Of a stretch of 34,961 nt of DNA, positions 6,119 to 14,562 are shown piece by piece. The stretch comes from a virus, in IMG/VR virus record IMGVR_UViG_3300023180_000191, positions 1-34,961 of that record, one strand, 5' to 3'. The notes under the pieces were generated by a model. The model was not told the origin of the DNA and did not search any database. It worked only from the letters and a program-made list of their open reading frames with translations. The stretch's first letter is position 1. Each line of letters starts with the position of its first letter. The position numbers and the translations under genes were made by a program.

Positions 6119-8413
6119 ATGGCAGAGTCTGTTGTAACTAGCTTTCCGTCGCAAGCGGTTAGTGATATTGAAAAAATGAGCTGGGACTACGGCCTCAAGG
6201 TAGCTAAAGCTATCGAGGGCGAGTGGTTTACCGGTACTACTAACAAATATAACAATAGCTATAATAAGTACCACCAACTTCGCCTCTACGCAAGAGGTGA
6301 ACAATCTATAGATAAGTACAAGAACGAACTTTCTATAAACGGTGACTTAAGCTACTTAAACCTCGATTGGAAACCAGTACCCATTATCTCTAAGTTCGTC
6401 GATATTGTTGTTAACGGCATGTCGCAACGCGCTTATGAGATTAATGCATTTTCTCAGGATAAGCACGGTGTACAACGCCGGACAGCTTATATGGAGTCTA
6501 TGATTAGAGATATGAAGTCGCGTGAGTTTAACGACTTAGCGGCTCAACGTCTCAACATGGACCTTTACGAGAATGATAAAGATAAAGTACCGGGTTCAGA
6601 AGAAGAACTTGCGTTACACATGCAGCTTACGTATAAACAAGCTGTAGAATTAGCAGAAGAGCAAGCTATCAACACGCTGCTTAACGCCAGCGATTACGAC
6701 CTTGTAAGGCGTAGAGTTTTGAACGACCTTACTATCTTAGGTATAGGCGCTACTAAAACTAACTTCAACTATTCAGACGGGGTTACTGTAGAATACGTCG
6801 ACCCTGCTAACTTGGTCTACTCATACACAAAGTCTCCATACTTTGATGACATATACTACGTTGGTGAGGTAAAAGAAATACCTATTAACGAGCTTGTAAA
6901 GGAGTTCCCTAATCTTAGCGAATCAGATATTGAAGAGATTGTGGAGGGTTCTCACGATATTATCAACGTTAGAAATAACAGTGACCGCAATATGGTTCAC
7001 GTGTTGTACTTCAATTACAAGACTCACGCGAACGACGTTTACAAACTTAAGAAGACTGGCTCAGGAGCTGATAAAGTTATACCTAAAGACGACACGTTCA
7101 ATCCACCTGCTGATATGGAGGGTGAATTTAGCCGTTTAGATAGAGTTCTAGAGGTTCTTTATGAAGGAGTAATGGTTTTGGGTGCTAGAAAGCTTTTAAA
7201 GTGGAATATGGCGCCTAATATGATGCGTACGCAATCAGACTTCGGTGAAGTTAAGATGAACTATCAAATCACCGCGCCACATATGTACGATGGTAAGATT
7301 GACTCCCTTGTTAATCGCATCACCGGTTTTGCGGATATGATTCAGCTTACTCACTTGAAAATACAGCAGGTGATGAACCGCATGGTTCCTGACGGTGTGT
7401 ATTTGGACGCTGACGGTTTAGCCGAGATTGATCTTGGTAATGGCACAAGCTACAACCCGCAGGAAGCACTTAATATGTTCTTCCAAACAGGTTCTGTTAT
7501 CGGTAGATCATTTACGTCCGAGGGTGATATGAACCCTGGCAAAGTACCTATCCAGCAAATTCAAAATGGCGCTGGGTCTAACAAGCTTCAGAGCTTAGTT
7601 AGCACTTACAACTACTACTTGCAGATGATCCGTGATGTGACGGGTCTTAATGAAGCTAGAGATGGTAGTATGCCAGACAAAAACGCTCTTGTCGGTATTC
7701 AAAAGCTTGCCGCGGCAAACTCTAATACCGCAACTAGACATATATTGCAGTCGATGCTCTACATAACGGCTGAGGTTGCGGAAAATCTATCGCTTAGAGT
7801 TTCAGATATAATTGAGTACTCTCCAACCAAGCAAGCGTTCATAAGCTCTATAGGTGCTCATAACGTAGCTACGCTTGAGGAAATGGCTGAGTTACACCTT
7901 AGAGACTTCGGTATATTTATCGAACTATTGCCAGACGAAGAAGAAGCGGCTAAATTAGAAAACAACATACAGGTCGCGCTCGGGCAGAAGCTTATAGACT
8001 TGGATGACGCTATTGATGTGCGGCAGATAAGAAACATCAAGCTCGCTAACCAGATGCTTAAGGTTAAGCGCAAGCAGAAAATGGAGCGCGATCAGAAAAT
8101 GCAACAGCAGAATATTCAAGCTCAAGCACAGGCTAACGCTCAAGCGCAGCAAGTGGCAGCTCAAGCTGAAATGCAGAAAGACCAAGCTAAGATGCAGTCA
8201 GAAGTACAACTCGAGCAGACAAAGGCTCAGCTCAAGTCTCAGTACTTGCAGCAAGAGATAGAAGGCAAGATGAAGCTTATGCAATTTGAGTTTGATTTAA
8301 ATTCTAAGATGCAGAAGTCTGAAGCAAGTGACCAAGCAAAGATTAAAAGTTTCGAATCATCAGGTAATGATATAGTTACGGGAGGAGCGAATACACAACG
8401 TTTCCTGCCATAA
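6119..8413 (+). CDS. Portal protein
   Basis: A 764-residue protein immediately after TerL, the standard place for the portal. The N-terminal half has the portal-like KWKP-type region (LNLDWKPVPIISKFVDIVVNGM) and a beta domain with TVEYVDPANLVYSY; the middle has a long helix-rich wing; around 480-530 the DVTGLNEARDGSMP segment is typical of phage portals. The last 120 residues are a Gln/Ala-rich coiled coil that probably forms the barrel inside the head. The ring would be the vertex through which DNA enters and leaves and on which the head assembles with the scaffold encoded next. Confidence 0.9.
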   Translation: MAESVVTSFPSQAVSDIEKMSWDYGLKVAKAIEGEWFTGTTNKYNNSYNKYHQLRLYARGEQSIDKYKNELSINGDLSYLNLDWKPVPIISKFVDIVVNGMSQRAYEINAFSQDKHGVQRRTAYMESMIRDMKSREFNDLAAQRLNMDLYENDKDKVPGSEEELALHMQLTYKQAVELAEEQAINTLLNASDYDLVRRRVLNDLTILGIGATKTNFNYSDGVTVEYVDPANLVYSYTKSPYFDDIYYVGEVKEIPINELVKEFPNLSESDIEEIVEGSHDIINVRNNSDRNMVHVLYFNYKTHANDVYKLKKTGSGADKVIPKDDTFNPPADMEGEFSRLDRVLEVLYEGVMVLGARKLLKWNMAPNMMRTQSDFGEVKMNYQITAPHMYDGKIDSLVNRITGFADMIQLTHLKIQQVMNRMVPDGVYLDADGLAEIDLGNGTSYNPQEALNMFFQTGSVIGRSFTSEGDMNPGKVPIQQIQNGAGSNKLQSLVSTYNYYLQMIRDVTGLNEARDGSMPDKNALVGIQKLAAANSNTATRHILQSMLYITAEVAENLSLRVSDIIEYSPTKQAFISSIGAHNVATLEEMAELHLRDFGIFIELLPDEEEAAKLENNIQVALGQKLIDLDDAIDVRQIRNIKLANQMLKVKRKQKMERDQKMQQQNIQAQAQANAQAQQVAAQAEMQKDQAKMQSEVQLEQTKAQLKSQYLQQEIEGKMKLMQFEFDLNSKMQKSEASDQAKIKSFESSGNDIVTGGANTQRFLP

Positions 8414-8418
8414 GTCAA

Positions 8419-8439
8419 ATTTTATAATATTTTATTATG
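8419..8439 (+). promoter_or_regulatory. AT-rich TATTTTATT leader of the scaffold gene
   Basis: AT-rich stretch ending in ATATTTTATTATG, a variant of the 18-base string found at 2581 and 11094. No Shine-Dalgarno precedes this ATG. Confidence 0.45.
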
Positions 8440-9576
8440 GACCAAAACAAACAAACTGACCTTGAAGAAGTGATTCAAGAGGTGGAAAAAGACCCTAATG
8501 TAACAAAAGTAAAAGTTGCGCCATTTAAAAGTAAACCAGAGGAAACAATCCATAAAGTAGATTTATCTAAACCAATTAACAATGAAACTGAAGAAGACGA
8601 GTCAAACGGACAAGTTGTGGATGAAGGAGATGGAGATACACGAGAGCTCAGTGCAGCCGAGGAAGAAGTACAGCCGGAAGCCGAAGTACAGGAACAACTG
8701 GATGGAGGAGGAGTGACGGAAGAAGCCGAGGTTGTAAATGAAACAGCCGAGGCTAAACTTCCAGAGGGGATTCAAAAGCTTATAGAGTTTATGAACGAGA
8801 CTGGTGGTACGCTCGATGATTACGTTAGACTTAATAGAGATATAAAAACCTTAGATACCTCTGACGTTATTGACGAGTACTACAAAGACACCAAGCCTCA
8901 CTTGACCGCTGAAGAAAGACAATTCCTTATTGAAGAGACTTTCGGTTTTGACGAAGATTTAGACGACGAGAAAGACATTAAAAAGAAGAAGATAGCTCTT
9001 AAAGAACAAGAGGCTGAGGCTCGTAAATACCTTGAAAACCAAAAGAACAGATACTACGAAGAAATCAAGGCCACGGACAACCTTAGTGCTGACCAAAAGA
9101 AGGCCGTAGATTTTTTCAATAGATATAATAAAGAGACTCAAGAGCAGAAAAAACTGTCTGAGGAATTTGCTAACGCGTTTAAGCAGAAGACTAACGAGGT
9201 TTTCAACAGCGGTTTCGAAGGTTTCGATTACCAAGTTGGAGATAAAAAGTTACGCTTCAATGTGAAAAACGCAGAGGAAGTGAAAAATACGCAGATGAGC
9301 ATCAACAATTTCATCGACAAGTTTGCCGGTGAAGACAAAAAAATTCAAGATGCCGTTGGGTACCATAAGAGCCTCTATACAGCAATGAACGCGGATGCTA
9401 TAGCTCAGCATTTCTACGAACAAGGCAGAGCTGATGCTATTAAGGACTCTGTCGCTAAAGCTAAAAACGTTAACACGGACGCTAGGCAAGTGCACGGCGA
9501 AACCAACGTTGGAGGTGTTAGATACAGGGTTGTAGGAGATTCTGCTCGTGATTTCAAAATAAAACGAAAAAGATAA
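8437..9576 (+). CDS. Capsid scaffold-like protein
   Basis: This 379-residue protein lies between portal and major capsid genes, the canonical scaffold position. Residues 1-110 are highly acidic, low in complexity and rich in Glu/Val/Ala repeats, probably disordered. The middle (about 150-260) is predicted long charged helix (KKKIALKEQEAEARKYL and onward). The C-terminus is strongly basic (DFKIKRKR), as expected for a scaffold contact with the capsid protein. The family is not recognised by sequence; the call rests on composition and position. No protease domain was seen. Confidence 0.8.
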   Translation: MDQNKQTDLEEVIQEVEKDPNVTKVKVAPFKSKPEETIHKVDLSKPINNETEEDESNGQVVDEGDGDTRELSAAEEEVQPEAEVQEQLDGGGVTEEAEVVNETAEAKLPEGIQKLIEFMNETGGTLDDYVRLNRDIKTLDTSDVIDEYYKDTKPHLTAEERQFLIEETFGFDEDLDDEKDIKKKKIALKEQEAEARKYLENQKNRYYEEIKATDNLSADQKKAVDFFNRYNKETQEQKKLSEEFANAFKQKTNEVFNSGFEGFDYQVGDKKLRFNVKNAEEVKNTQMSINNFIDKFAGEDKKIQDAVGYHKSLYTAMNADAIAQHFYEQGRADAIKDSVAKAKNVNTDARQVHGETNVGGVRYRVVGDSARDFKIKRKR

Positions 9577-9596
9577 CCCATTAAAATTAAAACAAA

Positions 9597-11045
9597 ATGG
9601 CAATTGTAAACGGAGGAAATTTAAACTCCACCCCATCTGTCAATAAAGTTACGCTTAGCAGCAACTACATTGACTTTACAAGCGCGACCACGAAAGGTTG
9701 GGCTCAACAATACCTTCCTGACTTGATGGAAGAAGAAGCAGAAGTTTTTGGTAATCGTTCTATCTCTGGCTTCCTTGAGATGGTCGGTGCTGAAGAGGCT
9801 ATGACCGCCGACCAGGTAATTTGGTCTGAACAAGGTCGTTTGCATCTTTCTTACCAAGGCGATCAATCTACCAACACGGATAAAATTATCCTTACTGATG
9901 ACATTGATGGCAATAGCATTGATGCCAGCGGCGAAGCGGGCCACGGCGTGCGCGTTGGAGACACGGTCGTCGTTACGTCTAGCACTCACACCGTTAAGTG
10001 TTATGTTAGCGCAGTGACAAATACTCCTGGTACCGAAACAAGCATCACGGTTAAGCCTTACACGCATGCTACTTTAACAGCTGCTTTAGGTAACAGCAAC
10101 GCAGTGCCCTTAAATGTGTTTGTCTTCGGTTCTGAGTTTAAGAAAGGAACGCAAGGACGCACTGACGCTAATCAACCTGGGTTCAAGTCTTTGACCAACT
10201 CGCCTATCATTATGAAGGACTTGTACGAGATCTCTGGGTCTGATGCTTCTCAAATCGGTTGGGTTGAGGTTTCTGGTGAAGAAGGCCAAAATGGTTACTT
10301 GTGGTACTTGAAAGCCGCTGGTGATACTCGTGCTCGTTTCACTGACTACTGCGAAATGACCTTAGTTGAAGCTGAAAAAGCTGCCCCTAGTTCTGGCGCT
10401 ATAGGTGAGGGCATGAAAGGTACTGAAGGTTTGTTCGCCGCTATTGAAGACAGAGGTAATATATCATATGGTGGTCTCAGCCTCACTGAGTTTGACTCAA
10501 TCCTTAAGGAATTTGATAAGCAAGGCGCTATTGAAGAATACATGCTGTTCTTAAATAGAAATGAAGCTCTCGCTGTTGACGACATGCTCGCTGGCCTTCC
10601 CGGAAGCAACACAGGTGCTGGATCTGGTTACGGTGTGTTTGACAACGATCGCGATATGGCTTTAAACTTAGGTTTCACCGGTTTCCGTAGAGGTTCTTAC
10701 GATTTCTACAAGTCCGACTGGAAATACTTGAACGACAAATCTACTCGCGGCGGAATTCTTGACGTCACCGCGGCAAATGGTGGCGCTGATGGCCCTATAA
10801 GCGGAGTTATGGTTCCTGCTGGAACTTCCTCTGTGTATGACCAAAGCCTCGGTCGCAATTTGCGTCGTCCATTCTTGCACGTTCGTTACAGAGCTTCCCA
10901 GATGGATGATCGTCGCTTTAAGACTTGGACCACTGGCTCTGTGGGAGCATCTACGTCTGACCTCGACGCTATGGAAATGCATTTCTTGACTGAGCGTTGC
11001 TTGGTCGTGCAGGGTGCAAATAACTTTATGTTGTTGCAGAAGTAA
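9597..11045 (+). CDS. Major capsid protein
   Basis: This 482-residue protein follows the scaffold candidate. It starts with a helical segment (QYLPDLMEEEAEVFGNRSI), then ISGFLEMVGAEEAM, a feature I associate with HK97-fold capsid proteins of Bacteroidota phages, and continues as mixed alpha/beta with few Cys. Codons are more regular and GC slightly higher than in the neighbours, consistent with strong expression. The start is an ATG after an A-rich leader (AAAATTAAAACAAA) without SD. A strong terminator sits 12 bases after the stop, so the capsid gene ends a transcript, letting the head genes be expressed at a different level from those downstream. Confidence 0.88.
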   Translation: MAIVNGGNLNSTPSVNKVTLSSNYIDFTSATTKGWAQQYLPDLMEEEAEVFGNRSISGFLEMVGAEEAMTADQVIWSEQGRLHLSYQGDQSTNTDKIILTDDIDGNSIDASGEAGHGVRVGDTVVVTSSTHTVKCYVSAVTNTPGTETSITVKPYTHATLTAALGNSNAVPLNVFVFGSEFKKGTQGRTDANQPGFKSLTNSPIIMKDLYEISGSDASQIGWVEVSGEEGQNGYLWYLKAAGDTRARFTDYCEMTLVEAEKAAPSSGAIGEGMKGTEGLFAAIEDRGNISYGGLSLTEFDSILKEFDKQGAIEEYMLFLNRNEALAVDDMLAGLPGSNTGAGSGYGVFDNDRDMALNLGFTGFRRGSYDFYKSDWKYLNDKSTRGGILDVTAANGGADGPISGVMVPAGTSSVYDQSLGRNLRRPFLHVRYRASQMDDRRFKTWTTGSVGASTSDLDAMEMHFLTERCLVVQGANNFMLLQK

Positions 11046-11057
11046 TTATTGTTACGT

Positions 11058-11095
11058 AAAGGGGAGATTCGTCTCCCCTTTATTTTATTTTTTTA
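11058..11095 (+). terminator. Intrinsic terminator with UUCG loop after the capsid gene
   Basis: AAAGGGGAGA (11058-11067) and TCTCCCCTTT (11072-11081) form a perfect 10-bp stem closed by the extra-stable TTCG tetraloop (11068-11071), followed by ATTTTATTTTTTT. This is the clearest terminator in the window. Confidence 0.93.
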
Positions 11096-11111
11096 ATTTT
11101 ATTTTATTATG
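11094..11111 (+). promoter_or_regulatory. AT-rich TATTTTATT leader, second identical copy
   Basis: Identical 18-base string to 2581-2598, ending in the ATG of the gene at 11109. It directly follows the T-run of the terminator, so the two elements are fused and no room is left for an independent classical promoter. Confidence 0.55.
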
Positions 11112-11957
11112 GCACAAAGAAAAACCACTACAACTAAAAATTCTACGGAAAATCAGGATAATTTAGTTAAACAAGAAGTAGAGCAAGTTAGCAAGCCGGT
11201 TGATTATCGAGTATCGCGTGAAGCTCAAAAGCCTTCTTGGGAAATTAAAGATAGATTTTACTATTTAGCAAATGATCTATCGCCTTTGTCTTTTAAACTT
11301 AAGTGTAGAGACATTTATTACTTTGATGAAGACAAAGGTTACGAAAGAGAGTTGCTTTACACTAGAAATCAAAAAACCGTTTTTGTTGACGAGATGAATG
11401 GACCTAAAACGCTTGAGCACGTTGTGTTTAGAAACGGCGTTTTAATGGTGCCTAAAAACTTGCAGACACTTCAAAAATTACTCAGTATATACCATCCATA
11501 TAAGGGTACTGTATACTTTGAAAGAGATGATGTTAAGGTCGCAGCTGACGAGGTTATTAATATAGAATTAGAACTCGAAGCATTAAATGCAGCTGCATCT
11601 ATGGACGTGGAACAAGCTGAAGCTATCATGCGCGTTGAAATAGGTTCGCAAGTTGATCGTATGTCTTCTAAAGAGCTTAAGAGAGACTTGTTCATATTTG
11701 CAAAAAGAAACCCTCTTTTGTTTATAGAACTCATGAACGACGATAACGTTCACCTTAGAAATATAGGCGTAAAAGCAACTGAAAAAGGCGTGATTACTTT
11801 ATCTAGAGATAATAGAACCTTCTCATGGGGCTCTACAAATAGAAAGCTTATGACTGTGCCTTTCGATGAGCATCCTTACTCAGCTTTAGCCGCTTGGTTT
11901 AAAACAGATGAGGGCATGGAGGTTTTAACGTCTATTGAAAAAAGATTAAAAGAATAA
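11109..11957 (+). CDS. Conserved virion-associated candidate
   Basis: A 282-residue protein, first gene after the capsid terminator. The N-terminal 35 residues are low-complexity (Thr/Lys/Gln), then comes a conserved-looking core (SWEIKDRFYYLANDLSPLSF, later GVLMVPKNLQTLQKLLSIY). A helix-rich middle (EVINIELELEALNAA; SSKELKRDLFIFAKRNP) and a compact beta end with FSWGSTNRKLMTVPFDEHP follow. Similar proteins follow the capsid gene in other Bacteroidota phages, but I do not know a function. A head-completion or accessory capsid role is inferred from position only. Confidence 0.66.
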   Translation: MAQRKTTTTKNSTENQDNLVKQEVEQVSKPVDYRVSREAQKPSWEIKDRFYYLANDLSPLSFKLKCRDIYYFDEDKGYERELLYTRNQKTVFVDEMNGPKTLEHVVFRNGVLMVPKNLQTLQKLLSIYHPYKGTVYFERDDVKVAADEVINIELELEALNAAASMDVEQAEAIMRVEIGSQVDRMSSKELKRDLFIFAKRNPLLFIELMNDDNVHLRNIGVKATEKGVITLSRDNRTFSWGSTNRKLMTVPFDEHPYSALAAWFKTDEGMEVLTSIEKRLKE

Positions 11958-11967
11958 ATAAAAAATA

Positions 11968-12225
11968 ATGCGTAGTAATTTACAATCTCCTGCTGGATTC
12001 CATTTAGCGGTATTAGGGCAACATGGCTTTAAATATTTAACTGGAACAGACAGCGCGACCGGCGAATTTGTGGCGATTCAGGCTTTAGTAGACACCGCGG
12101 TTACTGTTACCGTCAAAAAGGGTGATGCTCTTACCGGTATAACTATCCCGGCTGGAATGGCAATCTATGGGCCATTTACAAGTGTTACTTTAACGTCAGG
12201 AACTGCGCTTGCTTACATAGCGTGA
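11968..12225 (+). CDS. Small beta-rich head decoration/fibre candidate
   Basis: An 85-residue protein that is nearly all beta: QALVDTAVTVTV, GDALTGITIPAGMAIYGPF and SVTLTSGTALAYIA look like successive strands. The 'IPAGMAIYGPF-SVTLTSGTALAY' ending is a pattern common in small phage structural proteins placed near the capsid gene. No Cys, few charges. It starts 10 bases after the previous stop behind an A-rich leader. A decoration or head-fibre role is an inference. Confidence 0.62.
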   Translation: MRSNLQSPAGFHLAVLGQHGFKYLTGTDSATGEFVAIQALVDTAVTVTVKKGDALTGITIPAGMAIYGPFTSVTLTSGTALAYIA

Positions 12226-12235
12226 TTTTTTAATA

Positions 12236-13150
12236 ATGCTAGGACTAGGAACAATTATAGGCAAGGCGAGCGATCCAATTAGCATAATTGTGGAGCGCTC
12301 GTCGGCGCCTGGCAAATCCTCATTAGCCGCGTCTTATGAGTACTATTACTATGGGGGCGGGGGCGATGTGCTTCAAGGTGGGTTTAATATAAATACTATT
12401 TATTACCAGACTCTTGCGGATTGGGCTGGATATACTGGTTTAAGACAAGACTTTAATGAACCGTTAAACTCGTTTGACGCCTCGTCGTATAATTATTTTG
12501 ACTCACCATTTTCTAACACTTCATTTAATCAGCCTCTTGATCAATGGGATGTGTCTGGGATTGTTAGTATGCGCAACGCGTTACGGGGTGCATCATATTT
12601 TAACCAAGACATATCTGGATGGGATGTTAGTAATGTAACTGATATGGGTTATATGTTCTATGAGGCATATGCATTTAATCAAAATCTTTCAACTTGGAAC
12701 GTTAGTAATGTAGAAAATATGGGCGTTATGTTTAGGCATGCTCATGCATTCAATGGTAATGTTTCAGGGTGGAACGTTAGTAACGTATCTTTTATGTCTA
12801 GTATGTTTCATGATGCACGTGCATTCAATCAAGATATTTCAACTTGGAATGTAAGTAACGTAACTAATATGTCTCTTATGTTTTTTCAGGCATCTGCATT
12901 CAATCAAGATCTTTCAACGTGGAACATTGGTAGTGTAACCTATATGAGCAATATGTTTAGTGGTTCAGGCATGTCAACGACTAACTATTCTAATACCTTA
13001 ATAGGTTGGGCAGCACAAGCACCAAACATCCAATCAAATGTTCCCCTAGGCGCTTCTGGTATTAGATACAACTCTTCCGCACAATCTGCGAGAAATACAT
13101 TAACAGGCACTTACGGTTGGACTATAACCGACAGTGGCTTAGGATCTTAA
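12236..13150 (+). CDS. BspA-like (DUF285) repeat surface protein
   Basis: A 304-residue protein. Residues 97-246 (bases 12524-12973) are six consecutive 25-residue repeats with consensus FNQ-(D/N)-(I/L)-S-x-W-(D/N)-V-S-N-V-x-x-M-x-x-M-F-x-x-A-x-A; the last is degenerate. This is the BspA-like leucine-rich-type repeat (DUF285), known from bacterial surface lipoproteins and protist proteins. The N-terminal 95 residues contain a YEYYYYGGGGD patch and no signal peptide, so it is not secreted by the usual route and may be a virion surface part. The C-terminal 55 residues (GWAAQAPNIQ; GIRYNSSAQSARNTL; YGWTITDSG) are the family's typical cap. Binding to host glycans or proteins is the likely role, by inference. 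Confidence 0.88.
   Translation: MLGLGTIIGKASDPISIIVERSSAPGKSSLAASYEYYYYGGGGDVLQGGFNINTIYYQTLADWAGYTGLRQDFNEPLNSFDASSYNYFDSPFSNTSFNQPLDQWDVSGIVSMRNALRGASYFNQDISGWDVSNVTDMGYMFYEAYAFNQNLSTWNVSNVENMGVMFRHAHAFNGNVSGWNVSNVSFMSSMFHDARAFNQDISTWNVSNVTNMSLMFFQASAFNQDLSTWNIGSVTYMSNMFSGSGMSTTNYSNTLIGWAAQAPNIQSNVPLGASGIRYNSSAQSARNTLTGTYGWTITDSGLGS
12524..12973 (+). repeat. Six 75-bp in-frame repeats in the DUF285 gene
   Basis: Six tandem units of exactly 75 bp (25 codons) with shared words such as TGGAACGTTAGTAA and GCATTCAATCAAGA. The units are diverged enough to be old but close enough to recombine. Confidence 0.85.
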
Positions 13151-13165
13151 ATTAAAACATTAAAA

Positions 13166-13417
13166 ATGGACGGAACATTCCAAACTTACAAAGCTGAAAC
13201 AGAGCCTAAGTTCTTTTTATGCTACACTACAGCTGATACCTTGACATACTCATACCTAGCATTAGGATCTCAGGTCCAAACAGGTCAAGAGCACTTAGAA
13301 GTTTTTGACACCGAAGAACAACTTGCAGCTGCAGTTGATACTGTAAAGGGTATACAAGGCTGGTACATGCAAGATGAAAATAGAATCCCATCCCCAATAA
13401 ACCCAAACATATCATAA
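13166..13417 (+). CDS. Small hypothetical protein
   Basis: An 83-residue protein with an alpha/beta pattern: FQTYKAETEPKFFLCYTTA, then YLALGSQVQTG, then EHLEVFDTEEQLAAAVDTV and a short tail ending in INPNIS. No family recognised. It sits between the DUF285 repeat gene and another small gene, so it is probably an accessory virion or assembly (chaperone-like) protein for its neighbour; that is a guess from context, as small partners often follow receptor-binding genes. Confidence 0.6.
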   Translation: MDGTFQTYKAETEPKFFLCYTTADTLTYSYLALGSQVQTGQEHLEVFDTEEQLAAAVDTVKGIQGWYMQDENRIPSPINPNIS

Positions 13418-13418
13418 A

Positions 13419-13592
13419 ATGATACCAACTCTTAAAATAATGCTCGATAGAGTTGCCAACTGGTGGATGAATAGACATACCCCAAATAAAGAATATTATC
13501 AGTACAATCTTGGGATGAACGCTTATGACAACGACACAGGAGATTATATAACATTCATTATCGGGTATGACAACCTAAAGCATGATAAATAA
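13419..13592 (+). CDS. Small hypothetical protein
   Basis: A 57-residue frame from ATG 13419 to TAA 13590-13592, beginning one base after the previous stop and overlapping the next gene's start by 11 bases. It is aromatic-rich (RVANWWMNRHTP; EYYQYNLGMNAYDND). No family recognised. It fills what would otherwise be a 160-base gap, and the overlap pattern matches the rest of the operon. Confidence 0.55.
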   Translation: MIPTLKIMLDRVANWWMNRHTPNKEYYQYNLGMNAYDNDTGDYITFIIGYDNLKHDK

Positions 13593-14454
13593 ACTTGTTT
13601 ATAGCCACTGGAGCAAACCTGCCGAAGGAACGCACGTGGGGTTTAACAGTGAAGCTATGTTTATGGCGTCACTATATCTTTCTTTAAGACAGAACGGCAA
13701 ATGGATTAAGAACACGGAGCTTGTAACCGACAAAGCCGGAGAAGAGCTTATCATTAATAAGTATGGTATACCATTCAAGTCCGTTGTGGTAACTATGGAT
13801 GAAATTAACTATATAGATAGTCATCACTGGGCTATTGGCAAGATTGAGGCTTGTAGAAAACAGACCGAGCCATTTATACATGTAGACAATGACGTATTTT
13901 GGTTTAAAAGAATACCTGAGTACATTCTTAAAGCGCAAGCTTGCTTCCAAAATGTTGAAACAGACGGTTTTACGTTTCAGTTTTACGAGGGTATGGCTAA
14001 GAATGCTGGAAAAAATTTTAAAAAGGCCAAACCGTTCGTGGACTATGGTAAAGTAGCAGCAGTGAATTGTGGCATAATGGGGTTTAATGATTTGTCATTT
14101 ATAGAAGAATGGGCGGAACACGCCCATGAGTATATAAATTACTTTGACAACACGGTTTTAGAGCCAGATGCGTTTAAGCTTTCGTCACTTATTTTCGAGC
14201 AGTTTCATTTATACTATTTTTTAAAGCATTACAAATTTGATATAAAATTTGTGGCTGGAGATGATAACCTTGAATGGGTAACAGCTGAAAGATCAAATGA
14301 ACTTGGCTACACTCATCTTATTTCGGGAAGCAAGAGAGGTCACGTAGTTGAAAAAAGACTGTTGAACAGGCTTAAGCACGATTATAATGATTTCTACAAA
14401 AAACTTAAAAAGCTTAACGAAGAAGATGTAACTAAAATAGAGCAGCGGCAATAA
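13582..14454 (+). CDS. DUF6734-like putative glycosyltransferase
   Basis: A 290-residue protein that resembles the DUF6734 family of Bacteroidota, which has a GT-A glycosyltransferase look. Near the N-terminus is LVYSHWSKP; ELVTDKAGEELI (about 46-57) fits the second strand; the key motif is PFIHVDNDVFW (about 97-107) with a DND triad at 102-104 in the place of the metal-binding DxD. Then come AAVNCGIMGFND (about 159-170) and a helical region with FEQFHLYYFLK. The likely reaction is transfer of a sugar from a nucleotide sugar, perhaps onto phage or host surface components, but substrate is unknown. A terminator follows at 14478, ending this block. Confidence 0.72.
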   Translation: MINKLVYSHWSKPAEGTHVGFNSEAMFMASLYLSLRQNGKWIKNTELVTDKAGEELIINKYGIPFKSVVVTMDEINYIDSHHWAIGKIEACRKQTEPFIHVDNDVFWFKRIPEYILKAQACFQNVETDGFTFQFYEGMAKNAGKNFKKAKPFVDYGKVAAVNCGIMGFNDLSFIEEWAEHAHEYINYFDNTVLEPDAFKLSSLIFEQFHLYYFLKHYKFDIKFVAGDDNLEWVTAERSNELGYTHLISGSKRGHVVEKRLLNRLKHDYNDFYKKLKKLNEEDVTKIEQRQ

Positions 14455-14477
14455 CAAGTTAAAAGTCTGCATAAAAT

Positions 14478-14511
14478 AATAACCGTCTACACCAGGCGGT
14501 TATTTTTTTTT
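14478..14511 (+). terminator. Intrinsic terminator after the glycosyltransferase-like gene
   Basis: AATAACCGTCT (14478-14488) pairs with AGGCGGTTATT (14494-14504) in an 11-bp stem with one G-T wobble and a 5-base loop (ACACC), then a run of T to 14511. It separates the block ending with the glycosyltransferase-like gene from the neck and tail block. The following 50 bases (14512-14562) contain no recognised promoter. Confidence 0.9.
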
Positions 14512-14562
14512 GTGCTAACCCGAGGGCATTACGTGTAACTATATAAAAGTAAATAAAAGCGA

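Noticed and set aside
8094-8250. Gln/Ala-rich low-complexity DNA as a non-coding repeat
   Set aside because: It is in frame in the portal gene and fits the coiled-coil barrel at the portal C-terminus.
12524-12973. Tandem repeats as a CRISPR array or origin iterons
   Set aside because: The units are contiguous, exactly 25 codons, and encode a known protein repeat; there are no spacers.
14512-14562. Promoter after the second terminator
   Set aside because: A TATATAAA string exists, but no Bacteroidota-type -7 box (TAnnTTTG) with a partner -33 element was found, so no call was made.
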